64,000 nucleotides of DNA from the NCBI GenBank assembly GCA_028820935.1, contig JAPPHZ010000009.1, positions 124,001-188,000 on the forward strand, read 5' to 3'. This document shows positions 1 to 9,527 of this stretch, piece after piece. The first letter of the stretch is position 1, and the number at the start of each line of letters is the position of its first letter. Made by a program: the position numbers and the translations under genes. The notes under the pieces are model-generated. The model saw only the letters and a list, made by a program, of their open reading frames with translations. It was not told the DNA's origin and did no database searches. This DNA is from a bacterium. GTDB taxonomy: Bacteria; Actinomycetota; Acidimicrobiia; Spongiisociales; Spongiisociaceae.

Positions 1-8
1 GGGTCGCG

Positions 9-896
9 ATGAGAGTCGGGTTTGTAGGTACAGGGATCATGGGTCGGCCGATGGCCGGCCGTCTCCAGGAGGCCGGCCATCCGTTGTTCATCGTCCGGCA
101 CCGGTCCGAGCCACCAAGGGAACTCCTTGATGCCGAGGCCCTACTCGTGGAGTCGGCCATGGCGGTCGCCGAGGCGTCCGACGTGATCTTCACGATGGTT
201 CCCGACACAGCCGCTGTGGAAGACGCTCTCTTCCGGGACCGCGGCGTAGCGACAGGGTTGAGCCCGGGGAAGGTCGTGGTCGATATGAGCTCGATCTCCC
301 CGTCCGCCACGCAGGTGTTCGCGGAACGTGTCCGAGAGCTGGGCTGCGAGTACCTCGACGCGCCGGTGTCGGGGGGTGACGTGGGCGCCAGGGACGGCAC
401 CCTGTCCATCATGGTGGGCGGGCCTCAAGAGGCTTTCGAGAGGGTCAGACCCCTCTTCGACGTGATGGGCCGGACGGTCACGCTGGTGGGTGGATCCGGC
501 GCGGGCCAGCTGTGCAAGGTCGCCAACCAGATGATCGTGGGCATCAACATCGCCGCGGTGAGCGAGGCGCTGGTGATGGCGTCCAAAGCGGGCCTGGATC
601 CGGTACCGGTCAGGGAGGCACTGTTGGGCGGCTTCGCATCCTCCCGAATCCTGGAGGTGCACGGTCAACGCATGATCGACCGTGCTTTCGAGCCCGGGGG
701 CCGGATCGAGCTTCACCAGAAGGATCTGGGCTTGGCCCTCGCTGAGGCAGAGCAGTTGGGGGTTGCAACACCGATGACTTCGGTATGCCGGGATCTGATG
801 GATGCCTGTGCATCTCAGGGCGGGGCCGGATGGGATCACTCCGCGCTGATCCGCGCCTACGAGCTGCTGGCCGATCACGAATTGGGCACCCTCTAG
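9..896 (+). CDS. beta-hydroxyacid dehydrogenase (GarR/HIBADH-like)
   Basis: NAD(P)-dependent reduction or oxidation of a short beta-hydroxyacid, for example tartronate semialdehyde or 3-hydroxyisobutyrate. The 295 aa length is normal. The N-terminal Rossmann motif GFVGTGIMGRPM is at residues 4-15, the substrate-loop DAPVSGG is near residue 119 and the catalytic Lys lies in GQLCKVANQM near residue 170. The helical C-terminal domain is complete. It starts at the window edge, so upstream partners are unseen. Two hairpins follow it. The exact substrate cannot be read from the sequence. A second member of the family is at 37989-38864. Confidence 0.9.
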   Translation: MRVGFVGTGIMGRPMAGRLQEAGHPLFIVRHRSEPPRELLDAEALLVESAMAVAEASDVIFTMVPDTAAVEDALFRDRGVATGLSPGKVVVDMSSISPSATQVFAERVRELGCEYLDAPVSGGDVGARDGTLSIMVGGPQEAFERVRPLFDVMGRTVTLVGGSGAGQLCKVANQMIVGINIAAVSEALVMASKAGLDPVPVREALLGGFASSRILEVHGQRMIDRAFEPGGRIELHQKDLGLALAEAEQLGVATPMTSVCRDLMDACASQGGAGWDHSALIRAYELLADHELGTL

Positions 897-922
897 CTCC
901 TTGTGCGCCCACTCGGGCGCCA

Positions 923-988
923 TCCCGGTCAAAGAGAGACCGGGAAATGGGTGTGGATATAACCGAAGTTCGGGGAGGGAAACTTCGG
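923..988. terminator. tandem hairpins after the dehydrogenase gene
   Basis: Two perfect inverted repeats occur back to back. TCCCGGTC at 923-930 pairs with GACCGGGA at 938-945. CCGAAGTT at 963-970 pairs with AACTTCGG at 981-988. They lie between a stop at 896 and the next start at 1153, so a transcription end is plausible. There is no T-tract, so termination is inferred from position and stem strength only. Confidence 0.4.
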
Positions 989-1152
989 GGAAAGCCGCTC
1001 GGGAACGACCGTGTGGATCGGCGTCTAAGTAGGCGCCACAAACCGGACCTGCGGCAGGATCTCCGGCAACCGGCCCGAGAAGCGCCGAAGGCCCCGCACC
1101 AGTGGCTCCTGACGCTGAGCCGACAACGAGCGCTTAGTGCTCCGTTGACCTG

Positions 1153-1878
1153 ATGAGTAACGTGGGATCCACCATGCGTTTTGCTGAAAGGCAGCTCGGC
1201 GGCTGGTCACTCTTGCTCGGGACCGCGGCAGTGGCGATGGGTTATGCGCTCTCGCCTGGCCGCGGCGCGGTGGACACCGTGCCCAGCACCAGCCTCACAG
1301 ACCTCACGCTGGCGATGGCGCGCAACCAGGAGCTTTCCTACACCGTCCCTCTTGTGATCCTCTTTGGCGGCCTGCTCATGTTTCATGGCCTCCTGACCCT
1401 GCGACGGCATGCCGACCCCCTGGCACAGCTCGGCCTTCTGGGGATGGTCTTCGGCCTGGTGCTGCAGATGGTGATGCGAGGCCTCGACTACATGATCACC
1501 GGTTTGGGAGTGGCGGCGCTGGATACCAGCGGGGAGCGGGCGCAGGAGTGGCTCCAATCGGCCCACGAGATGCAGCGGCTGGTGTTCGGGCTGCAATTCA
1601 CCTCGATAGTTGTGGGCTTTACAGGAGCGGCGATCATGGCGCTGGGACTGGCCCTCAGGCCGGAGCCCTTACGCATTCCCCCCGTGCTGAACATGATCGT
1701 CGCGGTGCTGGCCGTGGCGGCGCTGGGGCTCTTCATCGCCGCGTGGCATTCGAACGCGCTGGAGTTGGCGCTGGCGCCCGCCTTCGCAGGAATGTCGCTG
1801 GGCGGGATCGTCTACATGAGTTTCTTGGGGTGGAGGTTGATCAGGGCAGACCCGAACCGGGAGCGAGGCAACCAGTAG
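1153..1878 (+). CDS. hypothetical multispanning membrane protein
   Basis: This is a 241 aa integral membrane protein with about six hydrophobic segments, at roughly residues 15-32, 62-82, 92-112, 140-168, 172-195 and 202-225. It has no motif I recognise. It ends three bases before the next gene (1882), so it is probably co-transcribed with the large E1-type enzyme and could be a transport or sensing accessory. The start could also be the ATG nine codons in (MRFAERQ). Function unknown. Confidence 0.7.
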   Translation: MSNVGSTMRFAERQLGGWSLLLGTAAVAMGYALSPGRGAVDTVPSTSLTDLTLAMARNQELSYTVPLVILFGGLLMFHGLLTLRRHADPLAQLGLLGMVFGLVLQMVMRGLDYMITGLGVAALDTSGERAQEWLQSAHEMQRLVFGLQFTSIVVGFTGAAIMALGLALRPEPLRIPPVLNMIVAVLAVAALGLFIAAWHSNALELALAPAFAGMSLGGIVYMSFLGWRLIRADPNRERGNQ

Positions 1879-1881
1879 CCC

Positions 1882-4224
1882 ATGGTTGGCGAGGGGACTC
1901 TAAAACAGATCGAGCAGCGGGTACTGTGGCTGGCCGTGCGGATGGTCGACTACGTCAACCGGGACCGCAGCACCGAGATCAAGGTGGGGGGCCACCAGGC
2001 ATCGTCCGCCTCGCTCGTTTCGGTCATGACCGCCCTGTGGTTCAACCACATCGGTGGCGACGACAAGGTGGCGGTCAAACCCCACGCGTCGCCCGTGTAC
2101 CACGCTATCAAGTACCTGACCGGCGAGTTGGACCGCTCCTACCTCACCCGGCTGCGCCGGCTGGGCGGCCTGCAGGCCTACCCGTCCCGCACCAAGGACC
2201 CCGACGTGGCCGACTTCTCGACCGGTTCGGTCGGCTTGGGGGCGGTGGCGCCGCTGTTCTCGGCGGCCGCCCGGCGATACCTGGACACCAAGTTCGGCCC
2301 GCGGGACCCGGCCCGTTTCATAGCGCTGGTGGGCGACGCCGAACTCGACGAGGGCAACGTGTGGGAGGCGATAGCGGAGCCTGCCCTGGCCGGCCTGGGC
2401 AACGTCATGCTGGTGGTGGACGCCAACCGCCAGAGCCTCGACCGGGTGGTGCCGGACATTGCGGTGGGGCGGATGGCCAATGCCTTCGCCGCGGCCGGAT
2501 GGCACGTCACCCAGGCCAAATACGGGAGGCGCCTCCAGCAGATTTTCGACTTGCCCGGCGGCGTGGCATTGCGCCGGCACATAGACGGGATGTCCAACGA
2601 GCATTACCAGAGCCTGTTCCGGTTGCGCGGCTCCGACCTCCGCGAGCAGTTCCTCGAGGGCGCCGCCCGAGGCGTAGCAGAGTCGATCGCCGGGGTCAGC
2701 GACGAGAACCTTCCCTCGGTCGTGCACGATCTCGGTGGCCATGACCTCGTGGAACTGGTCAGGTGCTTCCGGGAGTGTGACTCGGAGCGGGGCCGGCCGA
2801 GCATCGTATTCGCCTACACGGTCAAGGGCTATGACCTCCCGTTCGCCGGCGACCCGCTCAATCATGCGGCCCTACTCAGCCCGTCCCAGATCGACGATCT
2901 ACGGTCCAGGGTGGGGTTGACCCCCGAGACCGAGTGGAACCGGTTCGATATGGCCAGTCCCGCCGGCAGGGTGTGCGCGGGAGTGGGCGGGGAGATCAAC
3001 AACCTGCCTACGCCACCCCGCCCCGTCCTGCCCCTCCCGGCCGGCATCGGGACGTTCGCCCGTACGGCCGCGACGGCCCGGCCCGTCTCCACCCAGGATG
3101 CCTTCGGCAGGGTGCTGGCGAGGCTTGCCGATGTCGAAGGGGTAGCCGAACGACTGGTGACCACGTCGCCGGACGTGGCGATTTCTACGAACCTCGGAGG
3201 GTGGATCAACAAGGCCGGGGTCTTCTCCCCCGAGCACCGGCCCGACTACTCGGCGACCGAGACACTGTTGCGCTGGAAGCCGGGTCCGGATGGGCACCAC
3301 ATCGAGTTGGGGATCTCCGAGATGAACCTGTTCATGCTGTTGGGCCAGTTGGGGCTCTCCCACGATCACCACGGCGAGATGCTGCTGCCCATAGGCACCG
3401 TGTACGACCCGTTCGTCCTCCGGGGTCTCGATGCCTTCATTTACGGCACCTACAGCGGCAGCCGGTTCGTGGTGGTGGGCACTCCATCCGGGATCAGCCT
3501 CGCCCCCGAGGGCGGCGCCCACCAGTCGACCATCACACCGTCCGTGGGGATAGAGCTGCCGGGCGTCGACTTCGTGGAACCCGCCTACGCCCAGAGCCTG
3601 GAATGGCTGCTGATCGATGCCCTACATCGGCTGTCGGATCCCGACGGCGCCATCTCGTACCTCCGCCTTAGCACCCGGCCCATCGACCAGAACCCCTTCC
3701 GGAAGGTACTGGATTCGATGGGAGAGGACCGCGTCCGCGCCGACGTGGTGGCGGGCGGTTACCTGCTACGGGGCCCATCGGACACTTCCCTCGTCCCGGT
3801 GGTTCTGGCCGGGAGCGGCTCGGTGATGCCGGAACTCGTGGCGGCGGCCGAGGAACTGGAGGAAGAGGGAGTCGGCGCCTCTGTGCTCTCGATCACGAGC
3901 CCGGACCGCCTCTACGCCGGCTGGATCCGCACGCTGCGTCGATCACAGTCCCGCTTCACCCGGCCGGCGGACGACCATCACCTCGCCACCCTCATCCCGC
4001 CTCGGCTCCGGCGCGCGCCGATCGTCACCGTACACGACGCAGCCTCACACACCATGGCCTGGCTGGGCTCCGTGTACGGGCAACTCGTGGTCCCTGTGGG
4101 GGTCGACGACTTCGGCGAGTCGGGGACGATCCCGGAGTTGTACGAGCGCTTCGGCCTGCGGGCGGAGCAGGTGGTCAACAGCGCACTGGTCGCCCTGGCC
4201 GCAAACGGGGACCTCGATCGGTAG
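1882..4224 (+). CDS. homodimeric-type pyruvate dehydrogenase E1 / transketolase-like enzyme
   Basis: A thiamine-diphosphate enzyme related to AceE, acting on pyruvate or another 2-oxoacid in the cytosol. The 780 aa contain an N-terminal TPP domain with the KVGGHQASSAS segment (about 36-46), KPHASPVYHAI and the pyrophosphate motif GDAELDEGNVWEA near 152. The pyrimidine and C-terminal transketolase domains follow (STNLGGWINKAG, GISEMNLFMLLGQLG). It is shorter than E. coli AceE (about 890 aa) and matches the actinobacterial shorter AceE-like group. There is no E2 or E3 gene next to it. Its in vivo acyl acceptor and true substrate are uncertain. Confidence 0.85.
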   Translation: MVGEGTLKQIEQRVLWLAVRMVDYVNRDRSTEIKVGGHQASSASLVSVMTALWFNHIGGDDKVAVKPHASPVYHAIKYLTGELDRSYLTRLRRLGGLQAYPSRTKDPDVADFSTGSVGLGAVAPLFSAAARRYLDTKFGPRDPARFIALVGDAELDEGNVWEAIAEPALAGLGNVMLVVDANRQSLDRVVPDIAVGRMANAFAAAGWHVTQAKYGRRLQQIFDLPGGVALRRHIDGMSNEHYQSLFRLRGSDLREQFLEGAARGVAESIAGVSDENLPSVVHDLGGHDLVELVRCFRECDSERGRPSIVFAYTVKGYDLPFAGDPLNHAALLSPSQIDDLRSRVGLTPETEWNRFDMASPAGRVCAGVGGEINNLPTPPRPVLPLPAGIGTFARTAATARPVSTQDAFGRVLARLADVEGVAERLVTTSPDVAISTNLGGWINKAGVFSPEHRPDYSATETLLRWKPGPDGHHIELGISEMNLFMLLGQLGLSHDHHGEMLLPIGTVYDPFVLRGLDAFIYGTYSGSRFVVVGTPSGISLAPEGGAHQSTITPSVGIELPGVDFVEPAYAQSLEWLLIDALHRLSDPDGAISYLRLSTRPIDQNPFRKVLDSMGEDRVRADVVAGGYLLRGPSDTSLVPVVLAGSGSVMPELVAAAEELEEEGVGASVLSITSPDRLYAGWIRTLRRSQSRFTRPADDHHLATLIPPRLRRAPIVTVHDAASHTMAWLGSVYGQLVVPVGVDDFGESGTIPELYERFGLRAEQVVNSALVALAANGDLDR

Positions 4225-4351
4225 TCCGTAGTCGATCCAGGACCACAGCGGAGGCACTCGCGGCGCCGCCCAGGGTGGGGCGGGGTGGGACCAGTCCGAG
4301 TTGGTCCAGGCTACGCACTCGTGGCCAACCACGAGTCGGGGACCGAGTAGG

Positions 4352-4828
4352 TCAGGGCAAGCGGGTTTCGGTTAGCCCGTCCTCCGGCGTCCAGGCACTC
4401 ACAACCAAGGAGCGATCCTCCACTCGAGCCAGGACCACGCGGCTGATGTCGGCTGTGAACAACGCCATGGTCGAGGGATCATCGATGGAAAAGCGATGGC
4501 CTTCGATGAAGAGGGCCATGTCCTCGTCCGAAGCCGCCAGCGCCTGTCCTTCGACCCTGGCATCTCCCGACAACAGTTCTTCGCCGTCGAGCGCACTGTG
4601 TATCGAGAACCGCGGGTCTCGTCGGAGATCGGACGTTTTGCGCGAGATGGCATCCATGGCCAGCCACAGGTGTCCATCCCGGATGGGGGTCTCCATACCC
4701 GAGAGCCGTGGCGCGCCGTCGCTCCTCAGGGTGGCCATCACCGCATGACGGTGGCTCTCGAATCGCTCCTGGACAGAGCCCGCCAGACCCGGCTCGGCGT
4801 GCCGAAAGTCCGCCCATGTCACCGCCAT
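4352..4828 (-). CDS. pyridoxamine 5'-phosphate oxidase-fold protein
   Basis: A 158 aa split-barrel flavin/F420-binding family protein. It shows the opening helix and strand of the family (SHRHAVMATLRSDGAPRLSG), the second strand DGHLWLAMDA with KTSDLRRDPRFSIHS, and a conserved C-terminal strand. The start MAVTWADF (4828) was preferred over an ATG eight codons upstream because the family begins there. Such proteins are F420- or FMN-dependent reductases or heme-binding homologues, and the ligand is not determinable here. It stands alone, convergent with the E1 gene. Confidence 0.75.
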   Translation of the reverse strand: MAVTWADFRHAEPGLAGSVQERFESHRHAVMATLRSDGAPRLSGMETPIRDGHLWLAMDAISRKTSDLRRDPRFSIHSALDGEELLSGDARVEGQALAASDEDMALFIEGHRFSIDDPSTMALFTADISRVVLARVEDRSLVVSAWTPEDGLTETRLP

Positions 4829-4916
4829 CTTGGTGTCACCCCTACACCGCATGCCCGGAGTGGAGTCGTCTGGTTGATCCCTGGTGACAACACCCGGGCA
4901 GACCGCGTTGAGCCGG

Positions 4917-6275
4917 TTAGAACAGCGTCAGGTACTGGTCCACCTCAGATCGGGTCACCTTATGGTGGTGGGCGAGGAACTCCTGCCGCTTGACCGCTGC
5001 GAAGTAGTCGCTGTAGGGCCCGTCGGCTGTCATACCCAGGCCGGCGCGCAGCACGTCACTGCCCGTCAGGTTGTCGGCCGCGTGCAACAGCGTCGGCGGT
5101 AGCGTCTTGATGCCCCGGGCCGCTACCTCCTCGCTCGAGAGGGTGAAGAGGTTGTCGGTATTCGGGTCCCCCGGGTCCATCCCGTTGTCAATGCCATCCA
5201 GACCGCAGGCCAGGATGGCGGCGAACAGCAGGTAGGGGTTGGCGGCGCCGTCGGGAAGCCGGATCTCGATCCGGTCCGGCTCCGGGACACGGATCATGTG
5301 GGTGCGATTGTTGCCGCCGTAGGCGGCGTAGGCCGGCGCCCAGGTCGCTCCGGAGGTGGGCGCGCCCACGCCCATCCGCTTGTACGAGTTGACGATCGGG
5401 CACGCCACCGCCACCAGCGACTCGGCATTCGCCAGTAGACCGGCAGTGAACTGGTAGGCCAACTCGCTGAGACCCAGGCCCTTGCTGTCCGTATCACCGG
5501 CGGGGAAGAGAGGCTCGTCCGTGTCCCCGGTCCACAGGCTCATGTGGGCATGGAGTCCGTTCCCGGTCCGGTCGGCGAACGGCTTGGGCATGAACGTGGC
5601 GAAGCGCCCGTCCCGCTGGGCCAGCGTATGGATCATGAACCGGAACAGGATGAGCCGGTCGGCGGTGGTGAGGGCATCCGAGTACTTCCAGTTCTGCTCG
5701 AACTGGCCGTTGGCGTCCTCGTGGTCGTTGGCGTAGTTCTCCCAACCCATGGCGTTCATGTGCTTCGACACCTCGGTCAGGTGGGGCAACATCCGGGTGA
5801 GCAGGCGAGCGTCATAACAGGGTCGCGGATCGGTGTCGAGCGGGTCGGCAACCCGAATCGTCCCGTCATCGCCACGAGCCACCATGGAGTACTCCGCTTC
5901 GAAACCGGCTTTGAGGACCAGGTTGCGTTCCGCCAGCGAGTCCAGGGCATTGCGCAGGATGACCCGGGGCGCGTAGGGCCACAACTCGCCCTCCACGGTG
6001 GGATCGCACTGCATTACGGCGACGTTCGGTTGCCAGGGCAGTTGGGTGTAGGAGGCCGGGTCCGGTATCGCCAGGATGTCCGGGGCGGAAGGGTCCTGGC
6101 CCATGGGACCGGCCGCGAATCCTGCGAACCCGGCGCCGTCGGCCATCAGACCGTCGAGGGCTTCGACGGGCACCAGCTTGGCGCACGGCTTGCCGTGCAT
6201 CTCCACGAACATGGCGTAGATGAACTCCACGCCATCCGCTTCGATCCTCGACCGGATGTCCTCCACTGAGCCCAC
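4917..6275 (-). CDS. glnT: GlnT/GMAS-type glutamine synthetase family ligase
   Basis: ATP-dependent ligation of ammonia or an amine such as methylamine to glutamate gamma-carboxylate. The 452 aa have the short N-terminal beta-grasp and the catalytic barrel, with GFEAEYSMV (metal Glu), NDHEDANGQFEQNW near residue 180, FMPKPFADRTGNGLHAHMSLW near 235 and the C-terminal PEPDRIEIRLPDG. The sequence NDHEDANGQFE is typical of GlnT and gamma-glutamylmethylamide synthetase rather than GlnA. The GTG start at 6275 follows a GAGGAGG ribosome site. It is divergent from glxBCD, the usual partner set of gmaS in the N-methylglutamate pathway, so methylamine is a plausible substrate. Confidence 0.88.
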   Translation of the reverse strand: MGSVEDIRSRIEADGVEFIYAMFVEMHGKPCAKLVPVEALDGLMADGAGFAGFAAGPMGQDPSAPDILAIPDPASYTQLPWQPNVAVMQCDPTVEGELWPYAPRVILRNALDSLAERNLVLKAGFEAEYSMVARGDDGTIRVADPLDTDPRPCYDARLLTRMLPHLTEVSKHMNAMGWENYANDHEDANGQFEQNWKYSDALTTADRLILFRFMIHTLAQRDGRFATFMPKPFADRTGNGLHAHMSLWTGDTDEPLFPAGDTDSKGLGLSELAYQFTAGLLANAESLVAVACPIVNSYKRMGVGAPTSGATWAPAYAAYGGNNRTHMIRVPEPDRIEIRLPDGAANPYLLFAAILACGLDGIDNGMDPGDPNTDNLFTLSSEEVAARGIKTLPPTLLHAADNLTGSDVLRAGLGMTADGPYSDYFAAVKRQEFLAHHHKVTRSEVDQYLTLF

Positions 6276-6414
6276 GTCAACCTCCTCAGACAGCTTCCCG
6301 GCAATCGAGACGGCGCCGGTTCCCCGGCGTCGGCTGCTGGGAAGGGGACCTCTCTAGTAGTGTGCGAGGCTACATTAGCCCCGCCGTGCTGGGGCGATCT
6401 GATCGGAGGGCACC
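6276..6414. promoter_or_regulatory. divergent promoter region between glnT-like gene and glxB
   Basis: A 139-bp spacer separates the GTG start of the synthetase (minus strand) from the ATG of glxB (plus strand). GGAGGG lies five bases before glxB and GAGGAGG before the synthetase. It must hold both promoters. I see no strong operator palindrome and no recognisable riboswitch. Confidence 0.5.
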
Positions 6415-7314
6415 ATGTGCGGCATCGTCGGCCTCTTCCTGAAGACCGACCGCTTCCAGCCAAGGCTGGGGGAGCTCACTGCCAGCATGTTGCACGAGAT
6501 GCGCGACCGCGGTCCGGACAGCGCCGGGTTTGCCATCTACGACCAGGGCCGAGCCGGGACAACCCGCATAACTGTGCTGGCGGAAGGGCAGAGGCCCGAC
6601 TGGAGCAGGACCGCCGCCGACCTGGAAGGCGCTCTGGGCGCCGGCGTGTCGGTCCGGCCGATCCGGGATCACGCCGTTCTCGAGACCGCGGGCGACGGCG
6701 GCCGGGCCCGCCAGTGGTTGATCGACAACTTCCCCGACCTCGATGTCCTCAGCTACGGATCCCAGATCGAGATATACAAGGCGGTCGGCGATCCCGATCT
6801 GGTGGCTATCAACTACGACCTCCGCTCCCGGACCGGAACCCACGCCCTCGCCCACACGCGGATGGCGACCGAGTCGGCGGTCACGACCAACGGATCCCAC
6901 CCCTTCGCCACGGGCGCCGACACCTGCCTCGTCCACAATGGATCCCTGTCGAACTACAACTGGCTCCGGACCCGGCTCGAGCGGCAGGGCGAGATCTTCC
7001 AGACCGAGAACGACTCCGAGGTGGCGGCCGGTTACCTGGCGTGGCGGCTCCGGGAGGGCGACAGCCTCAAGAAGGCTCTCGAGCGCGCCCTGGTGGCGCT
7101 CGACGGGTTCTTCACGTTCGCAATCGGCATCGAGGACGGCTTCGCCATCTTGCGTGACCCCATCGCCTGCAAGCCCGCGATCGTCGCCGAGACCGACGAC
7201 TGGGTGGCCATGTCCTCGGAGTACCGGGCCATCACCCACCTTCCGGATTCCGACCACGCCACCCTATGGGAGCCGGCGCCGGGCGTCATCTACACGTGGA
7301 CGCGGGCCGCGTGA
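6415..7314 (+). CDS. glxB: class II glutamine amidotransferase subunit, GlxB/MgsA-like
   Basis: Glutaminase-type N-terminal nucleophile domain that releases ammonia from glutamine, or handles gamma-glutamylmethylamide in N-methylglutamate synthase. After removal of Met, Cys2 in MCGIVGLFLK is the nucleophile. HTRMATES and SHPFATGADTCLVHNGSLSNYN are the substrate-site signatures (about 143-180), and TENDSEVAAGYLAW follows. The 299 aa form a stand-alone amidotransferase corresponding to the N-terminal domain of glutamate synthase. It is translationally coupled to glxC by a GTGA overlap. Homologues in rhizobia are called glxB and in methylotrophs mgsA. Confidence 0.9.
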   Translation: MCGIVGLFLKTDRFQPRLGELTASMLHEMRDRGPDSAGFAIYDQGRAGTTRITVLAEGQRPDWSRTAADLEGALGAGVSVRPIRDHAVLETAGDGGRARQWLIDNFPDLDVLSYGSQIEIYKAVGDPDLVAINYDLRSRTGTHALAHTRMATESAVTTNGSHPFATGADTCLVHNGSLSNYNWLRTRLERQGEIFQTENDSEVAAGYLAWRLREGDSLKKALERALVALDGFFTFAIGIEDGFAILRDPIACKPAIVAETDDWVAMSSEYRAITHLPDSDHATLWEPAPGVIYTWTRAA

Positions 7315-8018
7315 GCCCACCGCATCCGGTCACCACCATCGACCTGGCAGAGACATCACTGCGCGAACTCAACCAGACACTCCACCGTGCCGGGCAGGGC
7401 TCGTTCCGGGTGCTTAACCCGCGCGGCACCCACGCGGTGGCGTGCGGCATCGACGCCGACATCCGGGTGGAGATCGATGGTTCGGTCGGCTACTACTGCG
7501 CCGGCATGCACCAGGAAGGGTCGGTGCACGTTGACGGGAACGCCAGTACCGGGCTGGCCGAGAACATCATGTCGGGAACCGTACGCATCACCGGCAGCGC
7601 CACCATGTCGGCCGGCGCCAGCGGCGGCGGAGGGCTGGTGGTGATCGAGGGAAACGCCGGCGCCCGGTGCGGCATCTCGATGAAGGGAGTCGATATCGTC
7701 GTGGGGGGCAACGTCGGCCACATGAGCGCGTTCATGGCCCAGGCCGGGAACCTGGTGGTGATGGGCGACGCGGGCGCCTATCTCGGAGACTCCCTCTACG
7801 AGGCCGACATCTACGTGCGCGGCGCCGTAGAGAGTCTCGGCGCGGATGCGGTCCGCAAGGAGATGCGGCCCGAACACGTCCGGATCCTGTCCGACCTGCT
7901 GGCGAAGGCCGGCATGGAGGCCGATCCCGCCGACTTCCAGCGCTACGGATCGGCCCGCAACCTGTACAACTTCCACATCGACGACGTGGACGCCGAGCTG
8001 GCGGGAACGGCCTCGTGA
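7311..8018 (+). CDS. glxC: GltB C-terminal-like beta-helix subunit, GlxC/MgsB-like
   Basis: Structural subunit equivalent to the C-terminal right-handed beta-helix of glutamate synthase. The protein is rich in Gly repeats (GTVRITGSATMSAGASGGGGLVVIEG, GGNVGHMSAFMAQAG) as in the GXGXG domain family, and ends in a short helical tail. The start is the GTG at 7311, which overlaps the glxB stop as GTGA and gives 235 aa. An upstream ATG in frame lies inside glxB and is less likely. It is coupled downstream to glxD by another GTGA overlap, so the three subunits are probably made in equal amounts. Confidence 0.9.
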   Translation: MSPPHPVTTIDLAETSLRELNQTLHRAGQGSFRVLNPRGTHAVACGIDADIRVEIDGSVGYYCAGMHQEGSVHVDGNASTGLAENIMSGTVRITGSATMSAGASGGGGLVVIEGNAGARCGISMKGVDIVVGGNVGHMSAFMAQAGNLVVMGDAGAYLGDSLYEADIYVRGAVESLGADAVRKEMRPEHVRILSDLLAKAGMEADPADFQRYGSARNLYNFHIDDVDAELAGTAS

Positions 8019-9349
8019 ACCGCCCTCCCAACGACTGGCGCCTGCGGGAGTCGTACACGTTCGACCGCAACGTCATCGCCGAGATCCACCGGGCGGCCAA
8101 CACCGGTGTCTACCGGATCCGGGGATGGGGCGCCAAGCGGAGGATGCCCACGCTCGACGACCTGGTGTTCCTGGGGGCCTCGATGTCCCGCTACCCCCTG
8201 GAGGGTTACCGGGAGTCGTGCGGTACCGATCTGGTGATCGGGGAGGAGCGGGCGGCCCGACCGCTGAAGATCGACATACCCGTGACCATCGCCGGCATGA
8301 GCTTCGGCTCGTTGTCCGCCGAGGCGAAGGAGGCACTAGGCCGGGGCGCCAGCATCATGGGAACCTCGACCACCAGCGGGGACGGCGGGATGCTCCCCGA
8401 GGAGCGGGCGCATTCCACGAAGCTGGTCTACCAGGTCCTCCCGTCGCGCTACGGCCAGAATCCCGACGATCTCCGTTCGGGTGACGCCATCGAGGTGGTG
8501 GTCGGCCAGGGGGCCAAGCCCGGCGGGGGCGGGATGCTCCTCGGGCAGAAGGTCAGCGAGCGGGTGGCGGGAATGCGAGCCCTCCCCGCCGGCATCGACC
8601 AGCGGTCGGCCTGCCGCCATCCCGACTGGACCGGTCCCGACGATCTCCAGATCAAGATCCTCGAACTCCGCGAGATCGTCGACTGGCAGGTTCCGATCTA
8701 CGTGAAGGTCGGGGCGGCCCGACCCTTCTACGACACGGCCCTGGCCGTCAAGGCCGGCGCCGATGCGGTGGTGGTCGACGGGATGCAGGGAGGAACCGCC
8801 GCCACCCAGGACGTGTTCATCGAGCACGCCGGGATTCCCACCATCGCCGCCATCCCGGAGGCCGTCCGGGCCCTCCAGGATCTCGATGTGCACCGTAAGT
8901 CGGTCAAGCTCTTCGCTTCGGGCGGGATCCGGTCCGGCGCCGATGTGGCCAAGGCCCTGGCGCTGGGGGCTGACGCCGTTTCCATCGGCACCGCCGCCCT
9001 GATCGCCATCGGGGACAACCATCCCGACTACGACGAGGAGTACCGGGAGCTGGGCTCGGCGGCCGGCTTCTGGGAGGACCTCCAGGACGGGACGGACCCG
9101 GCCGGTATCAGCACCCAGGATCCCCGGCTGAGAGCGCGCCTCGATCCGGTGATCGCCGGGCGCCGCCTGGCCAACTACCTCCAGGTGCTCACGCTGGAGA
9201 CCCAGACCCTTGCCCGGGCCTGCGGGAAGTCGCACATCACCAACCTCGAACCCGAGGACCTGGCCGCCCTCACGGTGGAAGCAGCCGCCATGGCACAGGT
9301 ACCGGTGGCCGGCACCGACTGGATCCCCGGCGCGAGGCGGAAGCGGTAG
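8015..9349 (+). CDS. glxD: FMN-binding glutamate synthase-like subunit, GlxD/MgsC-like
   Basis: Catalytic FMN barrel of a glutamate-synthase-like enzyme, or of N-methylglutamate synthase. The 444 aa include MSFGSLSAEAKEALGRGA, the GEGG-like loop TTSGDGGMLPEER, QGAKPGGGGMLLGQKV, DGMQGGTAATQDVF and the phosphate site ASGGIRSGADVAKALALGADAVSIGTAAL. Cysteines for a 3Fe-4S cluster of the GltB type are not obvious, as in other GlxD/MgsC proteins. The GTG start at 8015 overlaps the glxC stop. The set glxB-C-D with the divergent synthetase mirrors mgsABC-gmaS of the N-methylglutamate pathway. Confidence 0.9.
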   Translation: MNRPPNDWRLRESYTFDRNVIAEIHRAANTGVYRIRGWGAKRRMPTLDDLVFLGASMSRYPLEGYRESCGTDLVIGEERAARPLKIDIPVTIAGMSFGSLSAEAKEALGRGASIMGTSTTSGDGGMLPEERAHSTKLVYQVLPSRYGQNPDDLRSGDAIEVVVGQGAKPGGGGMLLGQKVSERVAGMRALPAGIDQRSACRHPDWTGPDDLQIKILELREIVDWQVPIYVKVGAARPFYDTALAVKAGADAVVVDGMQGGTAATQDVFIEHAGIPTIAAIPEAVRALQDLDVHRKSVKLFASGGIRSGADVAKALALGADAVSIGTAALIAIGDNHPDYDEEYRELGSAAGFWEDLQDGTDPAGISTQDPRLRARLDPVIAGRRLANYLQVLTLETQTLARACGKSHITNLEPEDLAALTVEAAAMAQVPVAGTDWIPGARRKR

Positions 9350-9527
9350 CTTCCACCCACTCTGATCTGGCGAGCGGCCGCCGCCACCATCCAACCATGA
9401 GATGCAACCGGCTAGCTTCGTTCGGTGTTTCCATGACGCAAACCGACCGAGAGTATCGCCCTCTCCGAAGATTCCTACCTTCGTTAGGCTGCCACGCGGG
9501 GCCTCGCCTTATGGTCCAAGAGGAAGA

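Noticed and set aside
6276-6414. Possible glutamine or amine riboswitch between the ligase and glxB
   Set aside because: The spacer is short and I could not build a conserved aptamer from it. Ordinary divergent promoters are sufficient.
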